11,968 nucleotides of DNA from an uncultured Ruminococcus sp. (GCA_902803035.1 CADCON010000197.1:1-11968); one strand, 5' to 3'. Shown: positions 1 to 7,631, counted from the stretch's first letter. The notes: a model not told the origin generated them from the sequence alone. Numbers and translations are program-made.

Positions 1-1040
1 CGGCAGATCTTGGAGCGATGAACGGTCTGGTTCTCGCCGATACCGGCTGTAAATACCAGCGCGTCCATGCCGCCGAGCGCCACATAGTAGCCGCCAATGA
101 ACTTGGCGATCTGGTATTCAAGGATTTCATGGGTGAGAATAGCTCTCTCGTTGCCCTCTCTGGCGGCGGCGGTAACGTCGCGGTCGTCGCTTGAAACGCC
201 GGAAAGTCCGAGCATACCGGATTTCTTGTTGAGGATGGTATCCATTTCAGCGGGAGAAAGGCCTTCCTTCTCCATGATGAATGTCACGACAGAGGGATCC
301 AGCGAGCCGGAACGGGTGCCCATGATAAAGCCGTCGAGGGGCGTCAGACCCATCGAGGTATCGATAACCTTGCCGTCCTTGACAGCGGAAATGGAGGAAC
401 CGTTGCCGAGGTGGCAATTGATGATGCGTGTGCCTTCGGGGTTTTCCGCCTTGCCGAGCAGCTCAAGGCATCTGCCGGTGACATACCTGTGGCTGGTGCC
501 GTGGAAGCCGTAGCGGCGGATGGCGTATTTCTCGTAGTATTCATAGGGAATGCCGAATGTATAGGCTTTGGCAGGCATGGTGGAATGGAAGGAAGTATCA
601 AAAACCGCGACCTGAGGAACGTCCTTGCCGAATACGTCGATGGCGGCTTCAATGCCCTGAATGTGGGCGGGATTGTGAAGGGGAGCCAAAGGACTGAGTC
701 CGCGGATACCTTCAATGACTTCATCGGTGATAAGGCAGCTGTCCTTGAAGAGGTCGCCGCCCTGCACCACTCTGTGACCGAGAGCGGTGATCTCGCCGAG
801 ATCGTCCACCACCTTGCCGTCGCCGGCGGTAAGGGCTTCCTTGACAGCGTTGAACGCCTCGGTATGATTGGGCATAGGAACTTCTGTGACATAGGACTCG
901 CCGTTCACCTTATGAGTGAGCTTGCTGCCGTCCATACCGATTCTTTCGCAAAGACCCTTTGCGATGACAGACTCGTTGTCCATATCAATCAGCTGATACT
1001 TGAGCGACGAGCTGCCTGCGTTGATAACAAGAATTTTCAT
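1..1040 (-). CDS. ackA: Acetate kinase, C-terminus cut off by window edge
   Basis: Acetate kinase converts acetate plus ATP to acetyl-phosphate plus ADP and back; in fermenters it is the ATP-yielding last step of acetate production, in the cytoplasm. The frame reads without interruption for 346 residues. It has the first family signature at residues 4-15 (VINAGSSSLK), the second at 177-187 (YGFHGTSHRYV) and the nucleotide-binding stretch near 208-218 (NCHLGNGSS). Expected active-site residues are visible: N7, R90, D148, H180 and R243. The family is about 400 residues long, so roughly 50 C-terminal residues, including the late catalytic Glu, lie outside. The ATG at 1040 is preceded by AGGAG at 1050-1054 with a 9-base spacer. 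The gene is divergent from tmcAL, and its promoter (1115-1143) overlaps the tmcAL promoter. A pta or plsX partner downstream cannot be judged from this window. The identification is very secure. Confidence 0.97.
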   Translation of the reverse strand, partial: MKILVINAGSSSLKYQLIDMDNESVIAKGLCERIGMDGSKLTHKVNGESYVTEVPMPNHTEAFNAVKEALTAGDGKVVDDLGEITALGHRVVQGGDLFKDSCLITDEVIEGIRGLSPLAPLHNPAHIQGIEAAIDVFGKDVPQVAVFDTSFHSTMPAKAYTFGIPYEYYEKYAIRRYGFHGTSHRYVTGRCLELLGKAENPEGTRIINCHLGNGSSISAVKDGKVIDTSMGLTPLDGFIMGTRSGSLDPSVVTFIMEKEGLSPAEMDTILNKKSGMLGLSGVSSDDRDVTAAAREGNERAILTHEILEYQIAKFIGGYYVALGGMDALVFTAGIGENQTVHRSKIC

Positions 1041-1090
1041 TGATAATTTCTCCTGTCCGAAAAATATGTGAGAATACTGCGAAAAAACAA

Positions 1091-1119
1091 TTGAAATTGC
1101 ATATTCCAGAATATATAAT
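1091..1119 (+). promoter_or_regulatory. Sigma-A-type promoter of tmcAL
   Basis: On the plus strand TTGAAA (1091-1096) is followed after exactly 17 bases by a perfect TATAAT (1114-1119). Transcription would begin near 1126, leaving a leader of about 77 bases before the tmcAL ATG at 1203. It faces the ackA promoter and uses the same -10 bases, so both cannot be occupied by polymerase at once. Confidence 0.6.
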
Positions 1120-1143
1120 ATAACATAATTGCGGAAATTTCAA
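1115..1143 (-). promoter_or_regulatory. Sigma-A-type promoter of ackA
   Basis: On the minus strand TTGAAA (1143-1138) is followed after exactly 17 bases by TATTAT (1120-1115). Transcription would begin near 1108, giving a leader of about 68 bases before the ackA ATG. The -10 bases are the same as those of the opposite-facing tmcAL promoter. This is a sequence match only; no start site has been mapped. Confidence 0.6.
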
Positions 1144-1202
1144 GAAGTATTGTAAAATCTCAAAAAAAATTTTGCATTTTTGCGGGAGGGCGGAGGAAGC
1201 AT

Positions 1203-2414
1203 ATGAAGACGGAAAACGGCGAAACAACGGCCGCGATCATAGCGGAATACAATCCGTTTCACAACGGGCATCAGTATCATATCGCGCGGACAAGAGAAGC
1301 GACCGGCGCAAAGTTCATTGTGGTGATCATGAGCGGCAATTTCGTTCAGCGCGGAGACTGTGCCGTCTGCGATAAATTCAGCCGGGCAAGAATGGCGTTG
1401 GAGGGAGGCGCGGATCTGATTCTGGAGCTGCCGCTTCCCTTCGCCGTCGCGGGCGCGGAAAAATTCGCTTATGGCGGGGTTAAGATCGCGGAATCGCTGG
1501 GCTGTGTGGATTATCTCAGCTTCGGCACGGAATTCGGCGACGCGGCGCGGCTTTCCGCGGCTGCCGACGCGGTATCGGACGACGTACTCAAGCCGGAGCT
1601 TGACAGTCTGCTTTCACAGGGAATGTCATTTGCCGCGGCGCGGACGGAAGCGGTCAGAAGATTATTCGGTGATGAGACGGCGGAAATGATCTGTATGCCG
1701 AACAATACGCTGGCGGTGGAATACATCCGTGCCCTGAAAAAGCTGCGCTCCCGGATCCTTCCCGTAGCCGTTGCGCGCGAAGGAACCTTGCACGATTCCG
1801 GAGAAACGTCCGGAGATATGGCTTCCGCGACCGCGATACGCCGTATGCTTGGCGGGGAATCGCCAGAGAATGCCGCGCGATTCATTCCGGAGCGTTCCTG
1901 CGAGGAGCTGGAACGCCAGCGTAGGGAGGGACGCGCCCCCGCCAGTCTATCCCGCTGCGAACGGGCGATACTCTCCCGCCTGCGAAGCATGACCCGCGAA
2001 CAGCTCGCGCGGCTGCCTGATCTCTCGGAGGGGCTGGAAAACAGGATCTTTGACTGCGCGCGTTCCGCCTGTTCGCTGGAAGAGTTGTATGATTCTGTCA
2101 AATCGAAGCGGTACAGTCACGCGCGGATCCGGCGGCTCATACTGTCGGCGTTTCTGGGAATCAGAAGGGAGCATTCGGATGAACCGCGATATATCAGGAT
2201 ATTGGGAATGAATCAGCGTGGAAAGACGCTTCTCTCCAAGGCCAGACCTGCTCTTCCGATCATCGCGTCCTCCCGTCAGGTCAATGCTCTCCCGCAGGAA
2301 GCCAGAAATCATTACCTGCTGGAATGCCATGCCGATGATCTCTGGGGGCTGATGACGCCTGTCATTCAGCCATGTGGTTCCGACATGACCGCCAGACTGA
2401 TCGTGCTGTCATGA
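1203..2414 (+). CDS. tmcAL: tRNA(Met) cytidine acetate ligase TmcAL (YlbM family)
   Basis: TmcAL makes N4-acetylcytidine at wobble position C34 of elongator tRNA-Met. It activates free acetate with ATP to acetyl-AMP, rather than using acetyl-CoA as the unrelated enterobacterial TmcA does (known for the B. subtilis family member). The 403-residue protein has the nucleotidyltransferase-like N-terminus with AEYNPFHNGH at 14-23 and MSGNFVQRG at 43-51. These are followed by PNNTLAVEYIRAL at 166-178 and SATAIR at 208-213, then a helical, Arg-rich C-terminal half expected to contact tRNA. Length fits the family (about 400-415). GGAGGA at 1192-1197, five bases ahead, supports the ATG at 1203; the protein then has a few extra residues before the usual start of the conserved region. 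It is divergent from ackA, whose enzyme exchanges acetate and acetyl-phosphate. It ends in a strong terminator. Confidence 0.95.
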   Translation: MKTENGETTAAIIAEYNPFHNGHQYHIARTREATGAKFIVVIMSGNFVQRGDCAVCDKFSRARMALEGGADLILELPLPFAVAGAEKFAYGGVKIAESLGCVDYLSFGTEFGDAARLSAAADAVSDDVLKPELDSLLSQGMSFAAARTEAVRRLFGDETAEMICMPNNTLAVEYIRALKKLRSRILPVAVAREGTLHDSGETSGDMASATAIRRMLGGESPENAARFIPERSCEELERQRREGRAPASLSRCERAILSRLRSMTREQLARLPDLSEGLENRIFDCARSACSLEELYDSVKSKRYSHARIRRLILSAFLGIRREHSDEPRYIRILGMNQRGKTLLSKARPALPIIASSRQVNALPQEARNHYLLECHADDLWGLMTPVIQPCGSDMTARLIVLS

Positions 2415-2426
2415 ATGATGAATGAG

Positions 2427-2476
2427 AAAAAACCGATGAAGGCTGTTGATCCGTAACAGGCTTCATCGGTTTTTTT
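2427..2476. terminator. Bidirectional intrinsic terminator between tmcAL and the hydrolase pseudogene
   Basis: A perfect 15-pair stem joins 2427-2441 (AAAAAACCGATGAAG) to 2461-2475. GCTGTT and AACAGGC can extend it inward with one bulge. On the plus strand the stem ends in a run of seven T, 13 bases after the tmcAL stop. On the minus strand the A-run of the left arm becomes a T-run, so the same hairpin can end transcripts from the convergent pseudogene, whose stop codon overlaps the right arm. Confidence 0.9.
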
Positions 2477-2895
2477 CAATTGGTAATGATCGTATCGTAG
2501 CAGTAGGATATGACGTCGTCGCAAATATCAAAAAGCGTATTGCCGGTCCTGTAAGTGTCAGTGCCGGAGGTAATGATGACGATGCCGCTTTTATCGGTGG
2601 GATCTATCGCCATCAGGGAATAAATGCCATACGCCGCGCCAATGTGATAATACATAGTGCGTCCTTTTATAAATTCCTTGGAATTTTTTAAGATATTTCG
2701 CGTCAAAGGCCGCGTCAGCAAAATCCGTCGGCGTCACTCCGGTAAAGTGCTGTATCGCCCGTTTATCTTCCGGATCGTCAATGATGTTGCGGGAAGGTCT
2801 TATGTCTGAATTCCGAAAGGCGGTCCATCCGGAGAGGATAATGACAGCGCGATCACGACAGAGGAAATGATTTTTGCGGTTTTAGGATGACTCAT
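2476..2895 (-). pseudogene. Degenerate, internally deleted serine hydrolase (beta-lactamase/PBP family) remnant
   Basis: This is a remnant of a relative of the hydrolase just upstream (2922-4454), same strand, starting 26 bases after its stop. The last 57 residues (from YYHIGAAYG at about 2652) match the intact neighbour's C-terminus at about 33 positions, including DKSG and the HxG third active-site motif. AGGAG at 2906-2910 precedes an ATG at 2895 and a short signal-like N-terminus, but that frame hits TAA at 2800-2802. Moving one base near 2845-2848 opens another frame, which includes DAAFDAKYL, comparable with DASYDARYL at residues 339-347 of the neighbour. A second shift back is needed before the C-terminal block. 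The serine SxxK and YxN motifs are absent. I infer duplication followed by internal deletions and frameshifts; a short expressed protein from the 81-codon C-terminal frame seems unlikely. Confidence 0.8.
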
Positions 2896-2921
2896 TGATC
2901 ATTTTCTCCTGTTAAGGCAAT

Positions 2922-4454
2922 TTATTTCAGAATATCACTATAAGTGTAATGCAACACATCATTGCATATCTGAAAGGTTGTATTACTCAGTCTGCCGGAC
3001 TGCGCTCCGCTTGTGACGACAACCACGCCGCTCTTGTCGGCAGGATCAATGGCCATAAGAGCGAAAATGCCGTAAAACGCACCGTTGTGATAATAAAGAT
3101 CGCGGTCATCGACCATTTTGGGATACTTCCGAATGCCAATACACTGCTTGAAGTCCTTTTTGGTGTTAACATCCTGCACGGTGAGCATCTGATCGACAGC
3201 CGCCTTGGAAAGATAGCTTTTTCCGTCCAGCTTTCCGTCGTTGAGTAGAATAGTAAATAATCTGGCCAGATCGATCGAACTGATCAGAAGTCCGCCTTGT
3301 CCGAGCTGAAAGACGTCGCCCGGATTCCCGCGTTCTGTTTTTCGCGTCAGGGTTTTATTGTCACGTTCCAGCCTGCCGACATAATAACAGTTTGCTACGA
3401 GCGATTTATCAGAAAGATAGCGCGCGTCATAGGAAGCGTCAATCCCCATCGGTTGAAAGAAGGTGTCACGCGCATACTGGGAAATTGTCTGATTGGCGGT
3501 TTTTTCTATGACAGCTCCGGCAATTCCAAGATTAAGATTGGAATACAGAAACGATGTACCGGGCTTGGATACGTAATAATGCTGGCTGTTGGCGACCTTT
3601 CTCAGCGGGAAAGAATACATATCGTCACGGTCACAGAATCCGGAGGAGTGGGTGAGAAGCATTCGTGTGGTGACCGGAACGTTCTTGTGTGTTGGATTCC
3701 GGAAGGTAAAACCAAATATCTTGGAAAGATCCTCGTCAAGATCCAGCTTTCCCTCATCCGTTTCTGCCATGGCGAGCATGGAAGTGACGACTTTCGACAT
3801 AGAGGCGATACGGAATTTCGTATTTTCGGAAACGCTGCCCTTCTTTTCCCGGTCCGCAAATCCGAACTCATAGTGATAAGCGACCCGACCATCCCTTATG
3901 ACGGCAACCGAAGCACCTACCGCGTGGTATTTATTCATAATGGAACGAAGACCGTCGCCTTCCTCTGTGCCTTCCATCTGAACCGGCCCGCCTGAAACTT
4001 TTTGGGGAATGTGCCGGATGGTGACTTCCTTTTCAAATTCTTCACAGCAGGATCTGACCACCCATCCGACTTTTCCGTCTTCACATTTCACCTGATAACG
4101 AAGATGACTCTCCGAAAGGTATTCAGCTTCCGAATTGACCCGAAGAACAGATACTTTATCCGAATTGTTGTCGTCTTTTTTTCTTAGAGTAGTCGCTTGT
4201 TTTACCCTGATGAATTTTTTCTTCACGGTTTCTTCTGAAAAAACATTTGTCAGACGATCGTCTGAGCTTTCATCATTTTCAGGCCGGGATATGACGTCCG
4301 TCAACGAAACTTCCGCCGCGCCGTTGTCCCCGTTGCTTGATTCCTTCGCAAAGAAATGAGAATCATCCAATACCTGCCAGAAAAACATAGCCATTATACA
4401 TATGATTGCTACAAATAAAAAACATTTGAAGCCACTGATTAATTTCTTGTTCAT
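2922..4454 (-). CDS. Membrane-anchored serine hydrolase, beta-lactamase/PBP4*-like, with SH3-like domain
   Basis: The 510-residue protein has a Lys-flanked membrane segment at about 9-28, then an acidic, Ser/Asn-rich linker (30-78). A bacterial SH3-like stretch follows at about 82-140, ending in GKVGWVV, and then the beta-lactamase fold (about 165-505). All three active-site motifs of the class C beta-lactamase / penicillin-binding fold are present: SMSK at 218-221 (nucleophile S218, K221), YSN at 304-306 and HNG at 456-458. LLTHSSG is at 266-272. The catalytic part should face outside the membrane. Family members include D-amino-acid peptidases, esterases and beta-lactamases, so the substrate is unknown; SH3 domains often bind cell-wall peptides. 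The start is ATG 4454: GGAGG (4460-4464) lies five bases ahead, and a possible ATG at 4472 would place that site inside the gene. Base composition looks more AT-rich than in purB and purF, hinting at accessory origin. A decayed relative follows directly. Confidence 0.88.
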   Translation of the reverse strand: MNKKLISGFKCFLFVAIICIMAMFFWQVLDDSHFFAKESSNGDNGAAEVSLTDVISRPENDESSDDRLTNVFSEETVKKKFIRVKQATTLRKKDDNNSDKVSVLRVNSEAEYLSESHLRYQVKCEDGKVGWVVRSCCEEFEKEVTIRHIPQKVSGGPVQMEGTEEGDGLRSIMNKYHAVGASVAVIRDGRVAYHYEFGFADREKKGSVSENTKFRIASMSKVVTSMLAMAETDEGKLDLDEDLSKIFGFTFRNPTHKNVPVTTRMLLTHSSGFCDRDDMYSFPLRKVANSQHYYVSKPGTSFLYSNLNLGIAGAVIEKTANQTISQYARDTFFQPMGIDASYDARYLSDKSLVANCYYVGRLERDNKTLTRKTERGNPGDVFQLGQGGLLISSIDLARLFTILLNDGKLDGKSYLSKAAVDQMLTVQDVNTKKDFKQCIGIRKYPKMVDDRDLYYHNGAFYGIFALMAIDPADKSGVVVVTSGAQSGRLSNTTFQICNDVLHYTYSDILK

Positions 4455-4525
4455 TATTTCCTCCGCATCCACTGAATGGTACTATGAAAAACTAATCATT
4501 TATCATGATGCGCTTGTGTAACTAT

Positions 4526-4555
4526 AGCATAATTATTTGTATAATTTATTAACAA
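4526..4555 (-). promoter_or_regulatory. Candidate promoter of the serine hydrolase gene
   Basis: On the minus strand TTGTTA (4555-4550), an 18-base AT-rich spacer and TATGCT (4531-4526) lie about 70 bases ahead of the hydrolase ATG. The gap between the purB terminator and this gene (4455-4616) holds nothing else recognisable. Both hexamers are imperfect and the area is AT-rich throughout, so this is only a candidate. Confidence 0.35.
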
Positions 4556-4616
4556 AGGAAAAATCCCGTGGAAACAATTCGTATGGAAAAGGCCACGCTG
4601 ATCTATATGTTTGATC

Positions 4617-4658
4617 AAAAAAATGCCCGCCGAAGCCGCGAAAGCTCCGACGGGCATT
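4617..4658 (-). terminator. Intrinsic terminator of the purF-purB operon
   Basis: On the minus strand, starting 15 bases after the purB stop, a 15-pair stem (4658-4644 with 4636-4622, two G-T pairs, otherwise perfect) closes a 7-base loop and runs into seven T (4623-4617). This is a textbook terminator separating the purine operon from the hydrolase gene. Confidence 0.92.
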
Positions 4659-4673
4659 CTACCATCAACCTGA

Positions 4674-6104
4674 TCAGACATTGATCTCAACATTCATTCC
4701 CAGCTCGTCACTATACTGTTCCAGAATCGGATTGACGCATTCCGTAAGGAATTCCGTGACCTGTTCGGGGCTTCTTCCGACATACTTTGCCGGGTCGAGG
4801 ATATCCTTCAACTCGTCGAGCGTAACGCCGAAGGCTTCGTCCGCGGCGATCCGCTCCAGAAGGTCGTTCTCCCTGCCCTCAACCTTGACCTGTCTGCCCG
4901 CTTCCATGGAATGAACGCGGATGCGCTCATGAAGCTCCTGGCGGTTGCCGCCCCTCTTGACGGCATCCATCATGATATTCTCGGTCGCCATAAAGGGAAG
5001 CTCCTTCATAAGGCGTTGTTCAATGACCTTGGGATAGACCACCAGACCGTCTACGACATTCAGATACAGGCTGAGAATACCGTCCACCGCGAGGAAGGCC
5101 TCCGGAATGGAAATGCGCTTGTTCGCGCTGTCGTCAAGCGTTCTCTCAAACCACTGGGTCGCCGTGGTAATGGCAGGATTGAGGGCGTCGACCATTACGT
5201 ACCTTGCCAGAGAAGCAATTCTCTCGCTGCGCATGGGATTGCGCTTGTACGCCATGGCGGAGGAGCCGATCTGTCCCTTCTCGAACGGTTCCTCGATTTC
5301 CTTGAGGTGCTGGAGAAGGCGGATATCATTGGAGAATTTGGTCGCGGACTGTGCAATGCCGGAGAGGACATTCAACACACGGCTGTCGAGCTTGCGGGTA
5401 TAGGTCTGTCCCGAAACGGCAAAGCAGCCGGAATATCCCATTTTTTCCGCAATGCGCCTGTCAAGGGCGCGGCATTTTTCATGATCGCCGTCAAACAGCT
5501 CCAGAAAGCTCGCCTGCGTGCCGGTTGTGCCCTTGCAGCCGAGGAGCTTTGCCTGATCGATCTGATGCTGCACGTCGTCCAGATCCATCAGAAGATCCTG
5601 CAGCCACAGTGCTGCGCGCTTGCCGACAGTGGTGGGCTGGGCGGGCTGGAAATGCGTGAAGGCAAGGGTGGGAAGCTCCTTGTACTGATCGGCGAATTTT
5701 GCCAGCTCGGCGATGACATTCACCAGCTTTTTGCGGATGAGCTTCAACGCTTCGTCCATGATGATGATATCGGTGTTGTCGCCGACATAGCAGGATGTGG
5801 CTCCGAGGTGAATGATGCCGGCCGCCTTCGGGCACTGCTGGCCGTAGGCGTAAACATGGCTCATCACGTCGTGGCGGACGATCTTTTCGCGCGCCTGCGC
5901 AACCTCATAATTGATGTCCTCCGAATGCTCCTTTAATTCGGCGATCTGTTCGTCGGTGATATCCAGACCAAGCTCCTTTTCCGTTTCGGCAAGGGCGATC
6001 CAGAGTCTGCGCCACGTGCGGAACTTCATGTCGGGGGAAAAGAGGTACTGCATTTCCTTGCTCGCGTAACGGGAGCCAAGCGGGGTTTCATAAATGTCTT
6101 TCAT
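4674..6104 (-). CDS. purB: Adenylosuccinate lyase
   Basis: PurB removes fumarate twice in purine synthesis: from SAICAR to give AICAR, and from adenylosuccinate to give AMP. It is a cytoplasmic homotetramer of the fumarase/aspartase superfamily. The 476-residue protein carries the three conserved blocks that build the shared active site: TSCYVGDNTD at 103-112, THFQPAQPTT at 150-159 (H151, the expected general acid) and the flexible signature loop GSSAMAYKRNP at 280-290 (catalytic Ser). Ala replaces the commoner Pro in that loop. Length and overall form resemble the longer PurB type also found in eukaryotes (about 475-480) rather than the shorter B. subtilis type (about 430). It starts 27 bases after the purF stop with no terminator between, so the two are co-transcribed. 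The Shine-Dalgarno AAAGGA (6115-6120) is ten bases away, a little far, suggesting moderate initiation. Confidence 0.96.
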   Translation of the reverse strand: MKDIYETPLGSRYASKEMQYLFSPDMKFRTWRRLWIALAETEKELGLDITDEQIAELKEHSEDINYEVAQAREKIVRHDVMSHVYAYGQQCPKAAGIIHLGATSCYVGDNTDIIIMDEALKLIRKKLVNVIAELAKFADQYKELPTLAFTHFQPAQPTTVGKRAALWLQDLLMDLDDVQHQIDQAKLLGCKGTTGTQASFLELFDGDHEKCRALDRRIAEKMGYSGCFAVSGQTYTRKLDSRVLNVLSGIAQSATKFSNDIRLLQHLKEIEEPFEKGQIGSSAMAYKRNPMRSERIASLARYVMVDALNPAITTATQWFERTLDDSANKRISIPEAFLAVDGILSLYLNVVDGLVVYPKVIEQRLMKELPFMATENIMMDAVKRGGNRQELHERIRVHSMEAGRQVKVEGRENDLLERIAADEAFGVTLDELKDILDPAKYVGRSPEQVTEFLTECVNPILEQYSDELGMNVEINV

Positions 6105-6131
6105 AACGCTTCAGTCCTTTGTGAATGGTTT

Positions 6132-7631
6132 TTATTGAATTTCATCTTCCTTGTTCATATGGTGCGATGTGATGCCATCGGGATAGCGTCCGTCAAAGCA
6201 GGCGGTGCAGAGAGAGAGCTTCTTGCCGCAGGTGAGCTTGACGATGGAGTCCAGATCGAGAAAGTCGAGAGAATCCGCGTCAATGATCTCCGCTATTTCC
6301 TCAACCGTGTGCTGATTGGCGATGAGATCTTCCCTGGAAGGAATGTCCACGCCGTAGAAGCAGGGATTGCGGAACGCGGGGGAGCTGATTCTGACATGAA
6401 CCTCGCTCGCGCCGGCCTCGCGCAGCATATTGACGATGCGGCGCATGGTGGTTCCGCGCACGATGGAATCATCCAGCATGACCACTCTTCTTCCACCGAC
6501 AATGGATTTGAGCGCGTTGAGCTTGAGCCGGACGGCATTCGTGCGCTGGGACTGATCCGGCTTGATGAAGGTGCGTCCGATGTAGCTGTTCTTGATGATC
6601 CCCTTGGCGTATGGAATGCCGGATTGCTCCGCGTATCCGATGGCGGCGTCAATGCCCGATTCTGGAACGCCGATGACGATGTCGGCGTCAACCGGCTTCT
6701 GCTTGGCCAGCTGACGGCCAGCCTGCCTGCGGGAATCGTAAACGGAAACGCCGTCAATCACCGAATCGGAGCGGGCAAAATAGATGTATTCAAAGACACA
6801 GTGCGCCACCTGCCCCTTGCAGAGGGAACGGTCGCTGTGAATGCCGTTTTCGTCACAGGTAATAATCTCGCCGGGATCGACGTCGCGCATGAATTGCGCC
6901 CCTACCGCGTCGAGTGCGCAGGTTTCGCTGGCGAAAACGATGTCATTTCCGATGCGCCCCATGCAGAGAGGGCGGAAGCCCTTGGGGTCACGGGCGGCAA
7001 TCAGCTTGCGCGGACTCATGACAAGAAGGGAATAGGCGCCGTGAAGCTGCTGCATGGCGGCCTTGACCGCAAGCTCCACCTTGTGCGTTCTGGGTCTTTC
7101 TCTGGCGACAAGATAGGCGATGACCTCGGAGTCGATGGTAGTCTGAAAGATGGCGCCGCGTTCCTCCAGCTCCTTGCGAAGCTCATAGGCGTTGGTGAGA
7201 TTGCCGTTGTGCGCGAAGCCAAGCGTGCCCTTCACATAGCGCATGACCAGCGGCTGGCAATTCTCGGCGACGGAGCCGCCCGCTGTGGAATAACGGACGT
7301 GTCCGATGGCGATCTGACCTTTCAGCTCGTTGAGCTTCTGCTTGCTGAAGACCTCGCTGACCAGCCCCATGTCCTTGTAATGGCTGAATTTGCCCAGGTC
7401 ACTGACAGCGATACCGCAGCTTTCCTGTCCCCTGTGCTGGAGGGCAACCAGTCCGTGATAAACGCATCCGGCGACATTGATTTCCTTATCATAGGAATAA
7501 ATGCCGAAAACGCCGCATTCCTCATGCAACTTGGAGCGGTCCAAAGCGGAAAAATCCACGCCGCAGTTGCTGCAATCGCGGCACACGCCGCCGCAATGTC
7601 CTTCTTCTAATCCAAAATTTCCCATCATCAT
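6132..7631 (-). CDS. purF: Amidophosphoribosyltransferase (glutamine PRPP amidotransferase) with Cys-rich propeptide
   Basis: PurF catalyses the first committed step of purine synthesis, glutamine plus PRPP to phosphoribosylamine. The Ntn-hydrolase glutaminase domain (about 39-270) begins at C39 in EECGVFGIY, which must be exposed by removal of the propeptide; RYST and HNGNLTN follow. The phosphoribosyltransferase domain holds the PRPP loop VVMLDDSIVRGTT at 383-395. Four cysteines, C278, C424, C475 and C478, match the [4Fe-4S] ligands known in B. subtilis PurF, an oxygen-sensitive stability element. The 38-residue propeptide is long (11 in B. subtilis) and contains HC-x3-C-x2-C-x2-C (C13, C17, C20, C23). 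Three ATGs follow in a row (7631, 7628, 7625). The AAAGGA site is only two bases from the first, so the second or third may be the real start. It is the first gene of the operon, with a perfect promoter and palindrome upstream. Confidence 0.96.
   Translation of the reverse strand: MMMGNFGLEEGHCGGVCRDCSNCGVDFSALDRSKLHEECGVFGIYSYDKEINVAGCVYHGLVALQHRGQESCGIAVSDLGKFSHYKDMGLVSEVFSKQKLNELKGQIAIGHVRYSTAGGSVAENCQPLVMRYVKGTLGFAHNGNLTNAYELRKELEERGAIFQTTIDSEVIAYLVARERPRTHKVELAVKAAMQQLHGAYSLLVMSPRKLIAARDPKGFRPLCMGRIGNDIVFASETCALDAVGAQFMRDVDPGEIITCDENGIHSDRSLCKGQVAHCVFEYIYFARSDSVIDGVSVYDSRRQAGRQLAKQKPVDADIVIGVPESGIDAAIGYAEQSGIPYAKGIIKNSYIGRTFIKPDQSQRTNAVRLKLNALKSIVGGRRVVMLDDSIVRGTTMRRIVNMLREAGASEVHVRISSPAFRNPCFYGVDIPSREDLIANQHTVEEIAEIIDADSLDFLDLDSIVKLTCGKKLSLCTACFDGRYPDGITSHHMNKEDEIQ

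Noticed and set aside
2446..2691. Open frame of 81 codons on the plus strand after tmcAL
   Set aside because: It begins inside the terminator hairpin and is antisense to the conserved C-terminus of the hydrolase remnant.
3297..3995. Open frame of 232 codons opposite the serine hydrolase
   Set aside because: It is antisense to a gene with complete active-site motifs and a good ribosome binding site; nothing in its translation looks like a protein family.
4455..4472. Upstream ATG at 4472 as start of the serine hydrolase
   Set aside because: The extra codons contain the GGAGG ribosome binding site itself, which is placed correctly for the ATG at 4454.
4496..4693. Open frame of 65 codons on the minus strand between purB and the hydrolase gene
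   Set aside because: It runs through the purB stop and the purB terminator hairpin, has no ribosome binding site, and its translation is the hairpin and AT-rich gap read as protein.
4911..5936. Long open frame (341 codons) on the plus strand opposite purB
   Set aside because: Same codon-bias shadow effect; purB on the minus strand explains the region fully.
6135..7610. Very long open frame (491 codons) on the plus strand opposite purF
   Set aside because: It is a shadow of purF: the real gene on the other strand shows all catalytic motifs, and the antisense translation has no recognisable motif or ribosome binding site. Biased GC-rich third positions keep the antisense frame open.
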